This document shows, in pieces, positions 19,173 through 28,270 of a stretch of DNA of 64,000 bases (its first letter is position 1; each line of letters begins with the position of its first letter). Made by a program: the position numbers and the translations under genes. Under the pieces are notes generated by a model that was not told the origin of the DNA, did not search any database, and worked only from the letters and a program-made list of their open reading frames with translations. The DNA comes from Agarilytica sp033852175 (GTDB taxonomy: Bacteria; Pseudomonadota; Gammaproteobacteria; Pseudomonadales; Cellvibrionaceae): assembly GCA_033852175.1 (NCBI GenBank), contig JAWSUY010000013.1, positions 1 through 64,000 on the forward strand, read 5' to 3'.

Positions 19173-19385
19173 TCGTGCCTCTGTGAGCGTCATTGTTTAG
19201 AGTACTTCGTTTAGACCTTAAATTCCTAGTATGTTTTCACATGTTGAAAATGGCGCCTGCGTCATACACATTCATCTTCACAGCTGGTAGGCTATCCTCT
19301 TGATTGGACCCATACTTCAGTTGGGTGCACGATGAAATATAGACAGCATTCAATAGCGTAAAAACAGCATATAACAAGAGTGACT

Positions 19386-19739
19386 ATGGCTTACCTCCGA
19401 CACTACCTGAATGGCAATATCGTGACGATATACGAGATTAAGGACACTGTTGTGATCGGTCGCCATCCAAGTTGCAACATAACCATAGATGATCCTACCG
19501 TAAGCGGGCAGCATGCTCAGATGTTGGTTTTGGAGTCGATTTGTGAGCTAAAAGACAAAGATAGTACAAATGGTATTCGTGTGAATGGCGAGCAAATTAC
19601 CCAAACTACGATCGAGCCTGGGACGCTTTTCTCAATTGGTACTCATGAATTTGAATACTTGCTCGAAATCCCCAATGATCTAGACAAAACTTTAAAGATC
19701 AAAAAGAGTTGGATTCCTGGCGTTTATTTCGCCAAGTGA
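19386..19739 (+). CDS. FHA-domain protein (upstream of Ser/Thr kinase)
   Basis: A 117-residue protein made essentially of one forkhead-associated domain, which binds phosphothreonine peptides. Conserved positions are visible: VIGRHPSCNITIDDPTVSGQH (Gly-Arg and Ser...His phosphate-contact residues) and KDSTNGIRVNG (the Asn-Gly turn). The start is taken at the ATG at 19386; an in-frame GTG two codons upstream is possible. It lies 35 bases before the kinase gene, and a second FHA gene follows the kinase. The arrangement suggests it binds kinase autophosphorylation sites or kinase substrates. Confidence 0.92.
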   Translation: MAYLRHYLNGNIVTIYEIKDTVVIGRHPSCNITIDDPTVSGQHAQMLVLESICELKDKDSTNGIRVNGEQITQTTIEPGTLFSIGTHEFEYLLEIPNDLDKTLKIKKSWIPGVYFAK

Positions 19740-19774
19740 CGCCTGTTTCATCTGTTAACGTTTAGGTGTGCGAA

Positions 19775-22243
19775 GTGAATAATCTGTTTAACGTTTTCGA
19801 AAAATCACTGACTGCTGTAGCGGTATGGACTAGTCATATCAGTTTGCGTGGCTTTGTTGTGATTCTTGGTTTTTCTTTGGCGTTATTTTTACCGAATAGC
19901 CAAGGGCTTGAAAAGTTTGATTTAGCGGCCCTTAGTTGGAGCAGCTATCTTTTTTCATCTCCTAGCAGCACCTCAGATATCGCTGTCGTAACGATTCCCC
20001 AAGAAGAAATTACAACCTGGCAGTCGGATATACATGCCTCGGGAAAGTTGGCGGCGTTACTTTCTAATATATTGAACAGTTCGGACTCAAAAGTCGGGAT
20101 ATTATTGAATCAACCTGTGAATACTGGTGCTGGCCTGGCCGATGATTTAATCGCTACCGTAGCTCAGGGACAATTAAATAAGGGCTACCTTAAGCAAGCA
20201 AAAACGCTGCTCGATCAGAAATTTATTTTGATGGACCTTCTTAATAATGATCGTGTGGTGATCGGTGTGAAGCAATTTATTTTTGCCGGGCAAAAACCCT
20301 TACTGGTTAAAAAAACTGAGGCTTCTGTTATCCCTCAAATCCTGCGCTCTGCTTTAGGTGGTTTGTGCCTGTCGTGTATAACGCAAGAGTTGGGCGTATT
20401 CGTTGCTCGGACAAAGCTAGAGCAAAAAACCGCAATACAATCACATCCACCCTATAAGCAGGCTATATTTTTCACCTCTCAAGGTGACAGCTATAGCGGC
20501 TTCCTGGTTCAAATGTTAAGAGTTCTTGAAGGTGTAAATAATAACAGTAACCTCGTATGGAATCGGCGTCATGGGCTTACAGTTGGTGAGCTCGATTTGC
20601 CGCTATCTTCTCGAGGCGCATTTATACCTCTGCATGGCCTAACCGACAGAATGGCCCCGATTATTAACACGATATCGTTAAGTGAAGCGCTAGCTCGCAG
20701 TGCCTTCCCAGGCGTGCTCATTATTGCAAGTGATCAGAATGATGATGCCATGAATATGGCGGTAGCTTTGTATAGCGCAAGGAATCATGCCGCTATAATT
20801 ACGCCTTGGTGGGCGGGGTTGTTTTTGATCTGCTTGTTCATCCTCGTGACTTCGTATCTTGCGTTTCTCGTAACGCGTTTCAGTGGCAAGCTGATGATAT
20901 CTGTCACAGCGCTAATAGCATTGTCATCATTACTTGTTCAAATTATTCTTCTTACCTTAAAAAACATATGGCTGCCTTTGAGCTTGCCTCTGGCATGGTT
21001 GTTTATTGGCCATTTTCTTGTGGTCGTTTGGCGCATAAAAAAATGCCGCGTGAGATCATTAGTTGAGCGGGCCGATAATATTTGTATTTCCCAGGCTAAG
21101 CAGTTCATCGACCGCGAGGAATTGAAGAGCGCATTCAGCCAGTTAGAAGACTGTTCTGTGCGAGACCCTATGTTACAGACGCTATATGATATTTCTGAAG
21201 CCTATACGGAGAAAAAAGACTATCGGCAGGCAATTGAGGTTCTAAATTCCATTCAGGGTAAACGTAAATCATTTAAAGACACCGAGCAAAAGTTACAGGT
21301 ACTGGCGACCATGCTTAAAAGTATGGAGGAAGACAGTGTTTCGGAGGCCTTGCAAAAAACTGTGGTGATGAGCTCCGAAGAACCGCCAAAGAAAGTACTG
21401 GGCCGTTATGAGCTTGATCATGAAATTGGCCGTGGAGCCATGGGGCGCGTTTATTTGGGGTTTGATCCGCGTATTGCTCGTCGTGTAGCGGTCAAAACGT
21501 TAACCTATGATAGTTTTAGCGGGAAAGGAATGGATGAGATTAAAAGTCGTTTCTTTCGCGAAGCAGAAGCGGCGGGGCGTTTAAATCACCCGTCTATTGT
21601 TTCTGTATTCGATGTGGGCGAAGAGGGCGATATGGCCTTTATCGCGATGGATTTTGCAGAGGGTAAGGCGCTCAATAATTTCGTTAGCCCAGAAAATCTA
21701 CTGCCTGTATTTGAGGTCTATCGAATTATTTTTGATGTGGCGACAGCCTTGGAATACGCACACGAAAATAATATTGTTCATCGAGATGTTAAGCCTGGAA
21801 ATATTATTTACAACCCCTCACCTTACCAAGTTAAAGTGACGGATTTTGGTATTGCTCGATTGTTGGATGATTCAAAAACCAGTACCGGTGAAATATTGGG
21901 CAGCCCTCTTTATATGGCTCCTGAGCAGTTAAAAGGTAATAAAGTGAATCGGTCAGCTGATATCTTTAGTCTTGGAGTGACTTTTTATCAGTTACTGGCG
22001 GGGTGCTTACCTTACGAGGGAGACAATCTAGCGGCTCTAACCTATGAGATCATTCATGGTAAGCACAGGTCGGTGCGCTCAGTAAGAAACGATCTTCCTG
22101 CAAGTGCTGCAAGAATTACGAACCAGGCCTTGCAAAAAAATACCGAGGATCGATATGAAACGGCAGCAGAAATGGCCATGGTATTAAAGAAAGCGATTAA
22201 GCGAGACTTTTCGAGTGATGCGAAAAAGGTTGGATTCATTTAG
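19775..22243 (+). CDS. Transmembrane Ser/Thr protein kinase with CHASE2-like sensor
   Basis: About 822 residues. One N-terminal membrane segment (about 24-43) is followed by a ~300-residue periplasmic region. Its start, IAVVTIPQEEITTW with a later HASGKLAALLSNIL, resembles CHASE2 sensor domains. Three close membrane helices follow (about 345-420), then a cytosolic helical linker with a short repeat-like region, then a Hanks-type kinase domain from about 545. Kinase motifs are intact: GRGAMGRVYLG, VAVKTL, HRDVKPGN, DFGIARL and GSPLYMAPEQ. This membrane order is typical of CHASE2 signalling proteins. GTG at 19775 is preferred because AGG lies 8 bases upstream; GTG at 19766 is also in frame. It is flanked on both sides by FHA genes, its likely phospho-readers. 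Confidence 0.9.
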   Translation: MNNLFNVFEKSLTAVAVWTSHISLRGFVVILGFSLALFLPNSQGLEKFDLAALSWSSYLFSSPSSTSDIAVVTIPQEEITTWQSDIHASGKLAALLSNILNSSDSKVGILLNQPVNTGAGLADDLIATVAQGQLNKGYLKQAKTLLDQKFILMDLLNNDRVVIGVKQFIFAGQKPLLVKKTEASVIPQILRSALGGLCLSCITQELGVFVARTKLEQKTAIQSHPPYKQAIFFTSQGDSYSGFLVQMLRVLEGVNNNSNLVWNRRHGLTVGELDLPLSSRGAFIPLHGLTDRMAPIINTISLSEALARSAFPGVLIIASDQNDDAMNMAVALYSARNHAAIITPWWAGLFLICLFILVTSYLAFLVTRFSGKLMISVTALIALSSLLVQIILLTLKNIWLPLSLPLAWLFIGHFLVVVWRIKKCRVRSLVERADNICISQAKQFIDREELKSAFSQLEDCSVRDPMLQTLYDISEAYTEKKDYRQAIEVLNSIQGKRKSFKDTEQKLQVLATMLKSMEEDSVSEALQKTVVMSSEEPPKKVLGRYELDHEIGRGAMGRVYLGFDPRIARRVAVKTLTYDSFSGKGMDEIKSRFFREAEAAGRLNHPSIVSVFDVGEEGDMAFIAMDFAEGKALNNFVSPENLLPVFEVYRIIFDVATALEYAHENNIVHRDVKPGNIIYNPSPYQVKVTDFGIARLLDDSKTSTGEILGSPLYMAPEQLKGNKVNRSADIFSLGVTFYQLLAGCLPYEGDNLAALTYEIIHGKHRSVRSVRNDLPASAARITNQALQKNTEDRYETAAEMAMVLKKAIKRDFSSDAKKVGFI

Positions 22244-22305
22244 CTGCTCGTTGATAATCTTCCTCAAAATTAAATTAGAACTAGATAGGGTTAAGGTTAA
22301 GAAGT

Positions 22306-22653
22306 ATGGCTATTTTGACGCAATTGGTTGACGGCGTTGTCGCACAAAAATTTGAAATTGATTCGCCGCTTTCAATTGGACGCTTGGCTCAAAATGATAT
22401 CGTGATCGATGAGGGGGCGGTAAGCTCTCAGCATGCAGTCATTGAATGTCAGAAAAATCCTGATTTTCCTGAAGTGTTGGAGTTTTTTATTCGGGACCTG
22501 GGTAGCACCAACGGAACTCAGGTTAATGGTGAAAAAGTTACAGGACTTCGTCGCTTACATCATCAAGATGAGATTAAAATAGCGTGGAATAGTTTTAGGT
22601 TTTTAGATGAGGACGCCATAAATCTAGCAAAAACTGTTCATATTCTTGATTAG
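22306..22653 (+). CDS. FHA-domain protein (downstream of Ser/Thr kinase)
   Basis: 115 residues forming one FHA domain. It has SIGRLAQNDIVIDEGAVSSQHAVIE with the Gly-Arg and Ser-x-x-His phosphothreonine-contact positions, and DLGSTNGTQVNG with the conserved Asn-Gly. It is a distinct protein from the FHA upstream of the kinase (different loops and ends), so the pair looks like two readers and not a recent duplication. TAAGAAG ribosome site. A strong bidirectional terminator ends the block 23 bases after the stop. Confidence 0.92.
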   Translation: MAILTQLVDGVVAQKFEIDSPLSIGRLAQNDIVIDEGAVSSQHAVIECQKNPDFPEVLEFFIRDLGSTNGTQVNGEKVTGLRRLHHQDEIKIAWNSFRFLDEDAINLAKTVHILD

Positions 22654-22675
22654 CTGTTGGCGCTTCTTAAAACTA

Positions 22676-22712
22676 AAAAGGGTTGTCGAAAGTGAAATTC
22701 GACAACCCTTTT
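22676..22712. terminator. Bidirectional intrinsic terminator, 15-bp perfect stem
   Basis: AAAAGGGTTGTCGAA (22676-22690) pairs exactly with TTCGACAACCCTTTT (22698-22712) over a 7-base loop. A's and T's at the two ends allow action in both directions. It separates the kinase block (plus) from rnb (minus). Confidence 0.92.
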
Positions 22713-22752
22713 ATCGTTGGATGCGTCGCTTATAAACGACTAACCAATGGTA

Positions 22753-24708
22753 TTAAACCGTAAAGGCTATTCGGTTTTTTTCTTTGTCGACGCTGGCGAT
22801 TTTTATTGACACATCGCTGCCTATTTCGTAAGTCACATCATCGACTTTTAGGGTCATTCGTTTCGCGTCATATTTTTTCTCTTTGCTCTTGGGAAATAGA
22901 ACAAAGCCTTCAATGCCCCATTCGTTCAAACGAACGCCGAAGCCGTGCTGCGTAACAATGCGAACTTTACCAACAGCTTCTGTATCGATTAGTGACTCAG
23001 TGTAGAGCGTTGTTAGCCACAGGCTAAGCTCGCGGTCAGCTTGACGGGTATTTTGTAATGCTTCAGAAAGCGTACTGAGCTTATGCTCATTAATAACTTC
23101 AAAACCTTTATCTTCTAGTATTTTTTGCAAAGCCCAATGATTGTATAGGTCGGCAAAGCGCCGAATAGGAGATGTGATGGTAGTGTAACCGGGAACGCCC
23201 ATCCCAAGATGAGGGGCAGCCTCAGTGGATAGTTCGGCAGATTCCATCATGCGGCGCAATGGCCCAACAAGCTTTGCCTTTTGTTCATTCTTAGCTAAGT
23301 CTCGAAAAAGTGAAACATGATCTTCTAGAGATTGTAAATCACCATGCTCGACCCCTTCCTCTTTCAATAGGGCTTTTACTTCCCCCAAACGTTCTGCTCG
23401 GAAACCCTTATGGGCCGAGCAAAGGCCGAGTGAATGCTTAGATAGTAGGTAGGCTGCGCAGGTATTGGTTGCAAGCATAGCCTCCTCAACGATTTGGTGG
23501 GCAACTCCACGCTCGCGTTGCTGGATCCCCTCTATACGGCCTTTGTCATCAAGCTTATAGCTGTAGTCCTGCTGATCTTGGGCAATAATAAACGTTGCAT
23601 CTCGGAACTGGCGACGGATACATGAAAGCTCTTTAAGCTGGCGTAGCGCCGCTTTGCATTCTTCAGGCACGCTATCGGTGTCGTTGTCGAGGAAACTGGT
23701 AACATTGTCGTATGAGAGTTTATGTTTTGATTCTACTATCGCAAACTCAAACTTAGCGTCCTGTATTTCCCCTGAGGCATCAAAATCTAAATGACAAACC
23801 AGTGCGGGGCGCTTTTTTCCTGCCTCCAATGAAAAGCTATGGTGGCTGAGAGCTGTGGGTAGCATCGGGACTGTACCACCCAGCAAATAAGCTGATTGCC
23901 CCATTGAGCCCGCGCGCTGAGCGAGAGGAGAGCTTTGCTCGATAAAGTGAGACGGGTCAGCAATGGCGACGTGAAGGCGGAAAATGGCTTTGTCATTGTC
24001 TTCTAAGGCCTCAATCGCAAGAGCATCATCCATATCCCGCGTCATTTCTGCGTCGATGGTGACGAAAGGAATATCGCTTAAATCTAGGCGATCGCCAAAA
24101 CTGCCTTGTTCAACTTGTTTCTCAATGGTCTTACTTTGTTCCTTGAGTTGTGGGCTTTCTTCTATATTAAGTTGGTATTTGGCTTTTACGTAGCCCAGCT
24201 CAAATTTTGGCTCATCACCACTGCCAATTTTTTCTAAGATTTTTGCGGCTGCTTTTCCCGTTTGAAAAGGGTGGGTGGTGATTTTTGCAATAACATAATC
24301 ACCGTCTTGATATTGCTTGCCGCGAACTTTTGGAGGTAGGAATATCCAACGGGAGGCTTGGGCGCCGGAGGGTTCAACAAAATGAGCGTTACCTTTAATG
24401 CGATAACGTCCCACAAACCGACTTATCGCGGGTGTTATTAGTTTTTCAAGCACAGCTTCAAGCTTGTTTTTCTTGCCTTTATCTTTTCCGTTCTCGGATG
24501 CGCCGTTCTCGATGCAGACTTTGATTACGTCACCAGGAATAACATGCTGCATAAGCTCGGGGGAAAGGTAGACATCACGACCATCATCTAGCTTCACAAA
24601 CCCATATCGGCCATTACTGCCTACGACTCGACCGGTGCCGTAGTCCTTTGATAAAATAATGTCCTTTTTAAGTCCCGCCAATTGGCTGAGGGTGTCGTTA
24701 CTTAGCAT
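22753..24708 (-). CDS. rnb: Exoribonuclease II
   Basis: RNase II-type 3'-5' exoribonuclease, 651 residues from the chosen start, close to E. coli Rnb (644). N-terminal cold-shock/OB domains are followed by the RNB catalytic domain with the metal-binding Asp cluster VTIDAEMTRDMDDALAIEA and the later TSPIRRFADLYNH, then a C-terminal S1 domain. It is shorter than RNase R and lacks its Lys-rich tail. The start MLSNDTLSQL (24708) fits the family; an ATG 51 bases upstream would add a non-homologous leader. It degrades mRNA and trims structured tails. Convergent with the FHA gene across a shared terminator. Confidence 0.93.
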   Translation of the reverse strand: MLSNDTLSQLAGLKKDIILSKDYGTGRVVGSNGRYGFVKLDDGRDVYLSPELMQHVIPGDVIKVCIENGASENGKDKGKKNKLEAVLEKLITPAISRFVGRYRIKGNAHFVEPSGAQASRWIFLPPKVRGKQYQDGDYVIAKITTHPFQTGKAAAKILEKIGSGDEPKFELGYVKAKYQLNIEESPQLKEQSKTIEKQVEQGSFGDRLDLSDIPFVTIDAEMTRDMDDALAIEALEDNDKAIFRLHVAIADPSHFIEQSSPLAQRAGSMGQSAYLLGGTVPMLPTALSHHSFSLEAGKKRPALVCHLDFDASGEIQDAKFEFAIVESKHKLSYDNVTSFLDNDTDSVPEECKAALRQLKELSCIRRQFRDATFIIAQDQQDYSYKLDDKGRIEGIQQRERGVAHQIVEEAMLATNTCAAYLLSKHSLGLCSAHKGFRAERLGEVKALLKEEGVEHGDLQSLEDHVSLFRDLAKNEQKAKLVGPLRRMMESAELSTEAAPHLGMGVPGYTTITSPIRRFADLYNHWALQKILEDKGFEVINEHKLSTLSEALQNTRQADRELSLWLTTLYTESLIDTEAVGKVRIVTQHGFGVRLNEWGIEGFVLFPKSKEKKYDAKRMTLKVDDVTYEIGSDVSIKIASVDKEKNRIAFTV

Positions 24709-25020
24709 GTTGACTGCCTGTGATGCGTGATGGTTTATGCATTTGATCGTCGAGACCAAAAAGCTGCGATCTTAGTATTATGTTAGAAGCGCGGAATTCT
24801 AGCAGAAAATAGACCTGTCTTGGGTGACTCGAGCGGCGAAGTTGACGTTCAAATCTGTCTTTTGTGTTCAGTTTAAGCTTATGTTATTTACTCAAAACCA
24901 ATATGTGATGCTTTTGATCACAGATTGAGCTTTCGATGTGTTATGGCGCTTTTCCGAACTGTCGGCATTTGTTCTAAAATTGATCGTATTGCAACTTGAG
25001 TAATGGCGCGTAGCTCATGA

Positions 25021-25485
25021 TTACTGGGAGCCTTTAAAATCTAGCTGTCTCCACGCTTCATAAATGACCACAGATGCTGCGTTTGAAAGATTCATGCTAC
25101 GGCTGTCTTTCAGCATGGGTATACGGATTAGGTTATCTATCCCCACTTCTTTTCTAAGGTTTTCAGGGAGGCCTCGTGTTTCGGGGCCAAATAGCAAATA
25201 GTCGCCAGAGCGGAAGCTTGCATCGTGGTGGGATTTGTATCCTTTGGTTGAAAGCCCCCACAGAGTCTCAGGCGTCTCTTCTTCGATGAAAGCTTTCCAG
25301 TTTGCGTGTACAGCTACATTTTGCCATTCCCCGTAGTCAAGTCCGGCGCGCCGTAACCGTTTGTCATCCATAACGAAGCCCAAAGGCTCGATGAGGTGCA
25401 ATTTACAGCCTGTGTTGGCGCATAGACGAATGATGTTCCCTGTGTTCGGGGGAATTTCAGGTTCAAACAATACAACGTGAAACAT
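25021..25485 (-). CDS. trmL: tRNA (cytidine/uridine-34-2'-O)-methyltransferase
   Basis: SPOUT-class methyltransferase, 154 residues, the TrmL size. It starts MFHVVLFEPEIPPNTGNIIR, as in E. coli TrmL; an upstream in-frame ATG at 25518 would add 11 residues not found in the family. The knot motifs are visible: LFGPETRGLP and IRIPMLKDSRSMNLSNAASVVIYEAWRQ, which form the AdoMet-binding trefoil. TrmL methylates the ribose at wobble position 34 of tRNA-Leu isoacceptors. GGAG lies about 11 bases upstream. It is divergent from the MSHA operon. Confidence 0.95.
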   Translation of the reverse strand: MFHVVLFEPEIPPNTGNIIRLCANTGCKLHLIEPLGFVMDDKRLRRAGLDYGEWQNVAVHANWKAFIEEETPETLWGLSTKGYKSHHDASFRSGDYLLFGPETRGLPENLRKEVGIDNLIRIPMLKDSRSMNLSNAASVVIYEAWRQLDFKGSQ

Positions 25486-25631
25486 AGGCTTGTAGGGCTC
25501 CAGCGAAATTAGATTCAAGGTCTATACTAAAGGTTATTGAAGTCATTTTTATTATAAACATTGGTTATTTTGCCTGAGAATCGGGATTTTCGCTGTAATG
25601 TATTAGGCAAAAGATCTGGTGTCACGGGGAG

Positions 25632-26570
25632 ATGCATCGTTTGGAGTGGTTAGATCGGCTCAGTGCAAAAAAAGGCGTAGTGGGAATTGAAGTATTACCC
25701 CAAGGGCTTGTTGTGGCTGCAAAAGGTTGTTTTGGCCGCTCTGCTACTATCGACATACTCAATTTTATCAGTATAGGAAGCGAGTTTTCAGACCTTCAAA
25801 AACAATTGGGCCATTTTGTTCATAAACACAAAATTGCTAAACGTTTATGTCACGTAATCCTCGGGCCTAAGGATTATCAGCTCTTATTGGTGGAGGCTCC
25901 GGACGTTCCTGAGGATGATTTACGAGAAGCCATCCGCTGGAAAATCAAAGATCTTATTTCAATGCCTGTCGAGAAAGCGGTTGTCGACGTCTTTAGTTTG
26001 CCTAAGGATGCGAATAAAGCCGCAAAGCGAATGGTATATGCCGTTGTATCTCACATTGATCGAATACAGGAACTTATCGAATTGGTAAATGAGTCAGGCT
26101 TAACGTTATCTTCTATCGATATCGGAGAGATGGCGATGCGTAATGTTTCCTGTGTCATTGCTAAATCGATTCAAGAGAGGGGCGTTGGCGTTGTCCGGTT
26201 GTCCGAAGGTGAAGGCGTTGTGTCCTTGTACCGAGATGGGAACCTATATCTATCAAGACAGTTTCATATTGATTATAACGGTGGCTTACTCGATGAGTTA
26301 CCGATCGAGCAGCTTACTTTAGAGGTTCAGCGCTCTTTGGATTATTACGAAAGGCAGATGGGTTTAGATCCTCCTGCGGCTTTGTACGTTTGCGGTGAAA
26401 ATGTGAGCGCAGATAAAATTACTCTGGATTTGATACGAAGCCTTACTGTGCCAACAAAATTCTTGGCTCCAGAGAAAGATATTACTTTTGTTGAGGGAAT
26501 TGATGAGGGCATGATGCAAGTGGGGATCGGCGCTCTTGGCGGAGTATTCCGAGAGGATATTTTGCAATGA
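25632..26570 (+). CDS. mshI: MSHA biogenesis protein MshI (PilM-like)
   Basis: First gene of the pilus operon, 312 residues. It has the actin-like/PilM fold features seen in MshI: KKGVVGIEVLPQGLVVAAKG at the N-terminus, LVEAPDVPEDDLREAIRWKI, and a C-terminal segment ending in MMQVGIGALGG. It probably forms the cytoplasmic part of the inner-membrane assembly platform with the next two proteins. GGGGAG ribosome site next to the ATG. A possible promoter TTGCCT (25570), 18 bases, TGTAAT (25594) precedes it. It overlaps the next gene by 4 bases (ATGA). No mshH homologue precedes it; trmL lies there in the opposite direction. Confidence 0.9.
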   Translation: MHRLEWLDRLSAKKGVVGIEVLPQGLVVAAKGCFGRSATIDILNFISIGSEFSDLQKQLGHFVHKHKIAKRLCHVILGPKDYQLLLVEAPDVPEDDLREAIRWKIKDLISMPVEKAVVDVFSLPKDANKAAKRMVYAVVSHIDRIQELIELVNESGLTLSSIDIGEMAMRNVSCVIAKSIQERGVGVVRLSEGEGVVSLYRDGNLYLSRQFHIDYNGGLLDELPIEQLTLEVQRSLDYYERQMGLDPPAALYVCGENVSADKITLDLIRSLTVPTKFLAPEKDITFVEGIDEGMMQVGIGALGGVFREDILQ

Positions 26571-27190
26571 ATATGCAGCGCGTTAATTTATACTTGCCGG
26601 AACTCAGGGATAAAAAAGAATGGTTGACCGCGAATACCACGGCGCTGTCCACGTTAGGGTTTTCTGCCCTAATGATATTGGCGGTTTTTTTGATTGAATA
26701 TGGCTTGGTCGACTATGAGGCTAAGGTTGAATTGGTGGAAAGCCAAAAAATAGCATCAGAGAAACGTATTGCGCGAATAAAAAATATGCCGCGAGCTAAT
26801 ACCATACAGTTTGATCGAAAACTGCTAAGCCTTACTCGTAAGGTTCGAGCAAGGGAGCGCATAGGTCAAATTATATTGGGCCAGAACTTGGGTAACGAGG
26901 CTGGATTCTCTGCTTCCCTGAGTGATCTATCCCGCCATGCTATTAACAGTATCTCATTGCAGCAGATACGTATTTCTCGCGGTGGTGATTTTGTGGAAAT
27001 GAGGGGTATTACCAAAACTGTTGAAGATGTTCCGATTTACTTACAGCGTCTTAGGGGTGAAAAAAGCTTTTCAGACTCTCGTTTTGGATTAATGAGTGTA
27101 GCGAAGTCCACAAATAGTTTTTCTCAACATAAATTCGCACTTGGATTTGATTCCATTTATCAACTTGCGCTAGAAAAAGGGGTGAATTGA
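26567..27190 (+). CDS. PilN-like MSHA assembly protein (second half of mshI locus)
   Basis: 207 residues. A short cytoplasmic N-terminus with RVNLYLPELRDKKEWLT, the conserved NLLP-like motif of PilN proteins, is followed by one membrane helix (about 26-46) and a periplasmic coiled-coil/ferredoxin-like part. Such proteins dock to the PilM-like MshI through the N-terminal motif and pair with MshJ in the periplasm. The overlapping start and stop with both neighbours indicate translational coupling. Confidence 0.85.
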   Translation: MNMQRVNLYLPELRDKKEWLTANTTALSTLGFSALMILAVFLIEYGLVDYEAKVELVESQKIASEKRIARIKNMPRANTIQFDRKLLSLTRKVRARERIGQIILGQNLGNEAGFSASLSDLSRHAINSISLQQIRISRGGDFVEMRGITKTVEDVPIYLQRLRGEKSFSDSRFGLMSVAKSTNSFSQHKFALGFDSIYQLALEKGVN

Positions 27191-27921
27191 TGGAGTGGTG
27201 GAATGCAAAAGCAGAAATATTTGATGCAAAACCCATTCGCGAGCGTTTAATCGTCGCAGTGCTGTTGCTGGCCGTTGTTTGGTCTGCGTTTAACTTTACT
27301 CTGTTAGCTCCCTTAGAAAATGAAAAGTCCAAATTACATGAGAGGCTAGAAGTCGCAGAAAGTGAAATAAAAAAGTTGTCTACAATGGAAATGGTTTTGA
27401 CAAAAGCGTTGAGCAATGACCCTAACGCGCAAAAGAAAAAAGAAATTGATCGATTGGGAAAACATTTAGACGATCTTGAAGAGAATCTTCAAGCGTTGTC
27501 TGTAGGCCTTATTCCTGCGGATGAATTGACGCTTGCTTTGCACGATGTGCTGCATTCTCTCGGCAGTCTAAAGCTTGTTGGTATGGAAACTCTAGCGCCG
27601 ACTCAGTTGAGGTTGAGTGGCGCCGGTGAGGCGTTATTAGACGGCACTGAGGAAGATGGCGGCAGCGATGATATTGATGGGAATGTTGAGTTAGATGAGA
27701 GCGGGAAAGTAATTGAACAGGTTGGAGTATTTAAACACTCTGTTGTGGTTGCGCTAGAAGGAAAGTATTTTGATGTGGTGAACTACTTAAGAGCTTTAGA
27801 ATCCCTCCCGTGGAAAATATATTGGCAGGGTATTGATTATGAGGTGTTAACTTACCCCAAAGCAAAAGTGCTGATAGAGGTGTATACGCTTTCAACCGAA
27901 GAGGGGGTGCTGGGTGTTTGA
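27190..27921 (+). CDS. mshJ: MSHA biogenesis protein MshJ (PilO-like)
   Basis: 243 residues. One membrane helix near the N-terminus (about 22-40) is followed by a coiled coil (about 45-105) and a periplasmic domain, the PilO/GspM layout. An acidic patch (TEEDGGSDDIDGNVELDE, about 154-171) is inserted before the last domain. The ATG at 27190 overlaps the preceding stop as TGATG; a TTG one codon upstream is unlikely. The next gene starts inside its 3' end. Confidence 0.87.
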   Translation: MEWWNAKAEIFDAKPIRERLIVAVLLLAVVWSAFNFTLLAPLENEKSKLHERLEVAESEIKKLSTMEMVLTKALSNDPNAQKKKEIDRLGKHLDDLEENLQALSVGLIPADELTLALHDVLHSLGSLKLVGMETLAPTQLRLSGAGEALLDGTEEDGGSDDIDGNVELDESGKVIEQVGVFKHSVVVALEGKYFDVVNYLRALESLPWKIYWQGIDYEVLTYPKAKVLIEVYTLSTEEGVLGV

Positions 27922-28261
27922 TTTAGGTGTTTGCAATCTCTTTTTGTTCAGGTTGATTTTATGCGTTTCGATTTTAAGTGTTAACGCATCTGTTTTTGGA
28001 AAAGAAAATAGCACCGGTAGCTTGAAAGACCCTACTCAGCCTATTGGCTATAGTGCTTCTGCCAAGCGGAAGCCCTCGCTAAAATTACAAGCAATATTTT
28101 GGGGAGCTAATCGAAAAGAGGCCATTGTTAACGGACAGTCAGTAAAAGAAGGTGATACGGTGTTAGGCAAACGGATTGTAAAAATAAAGCAAAAAGAAAT
28201 AGTGGTTGAGAATAGCAGCGGTCGTTTTACGCTAGTGTTGCGACCGAGTATATTCAAGTAG
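27914..28261 (+). CDS. mshK: MSHA biogenesis protein MshK
   Basis: 115 residues with a hydrophobic secretion signal (about 8-30). The mature part begins with LKDPTQPIGY, the DPTxP motif of MshK and of PilP-type proteins, then LQAIFWGANRKEAIVNGQSVKEGDTV, a short beta-rich domain. It probably links the inner-membrane platform to the secretin MshL. GTG start overlapping the mshJ stop. The assignment rests on the motif, size and position. Confidence 0.85.
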   Translation: MFDLGVCNLFLFRLILCVSILSVNASVFGKENSTGSLKDPTQPIGYSASAKRKPSLKLQAIFWGANRKEAIVNGQSVKEGDTVLGKRIVKIKQKEIVVENSSGRFTLVLRPSIFK

Positions 28262-28270
28262 TGAGTGTTT

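Noticed and set aside
24904..24922. TGTGAT-N7-ATCACA inverted repeat upstream of rnb, resembling a CRP site
   Set aside because: The half-sites TGTGA and TCACA are 9 bases apart, not the 6 needed for CRP, and no promoter is visible nearby. It remains only a weak dyad.
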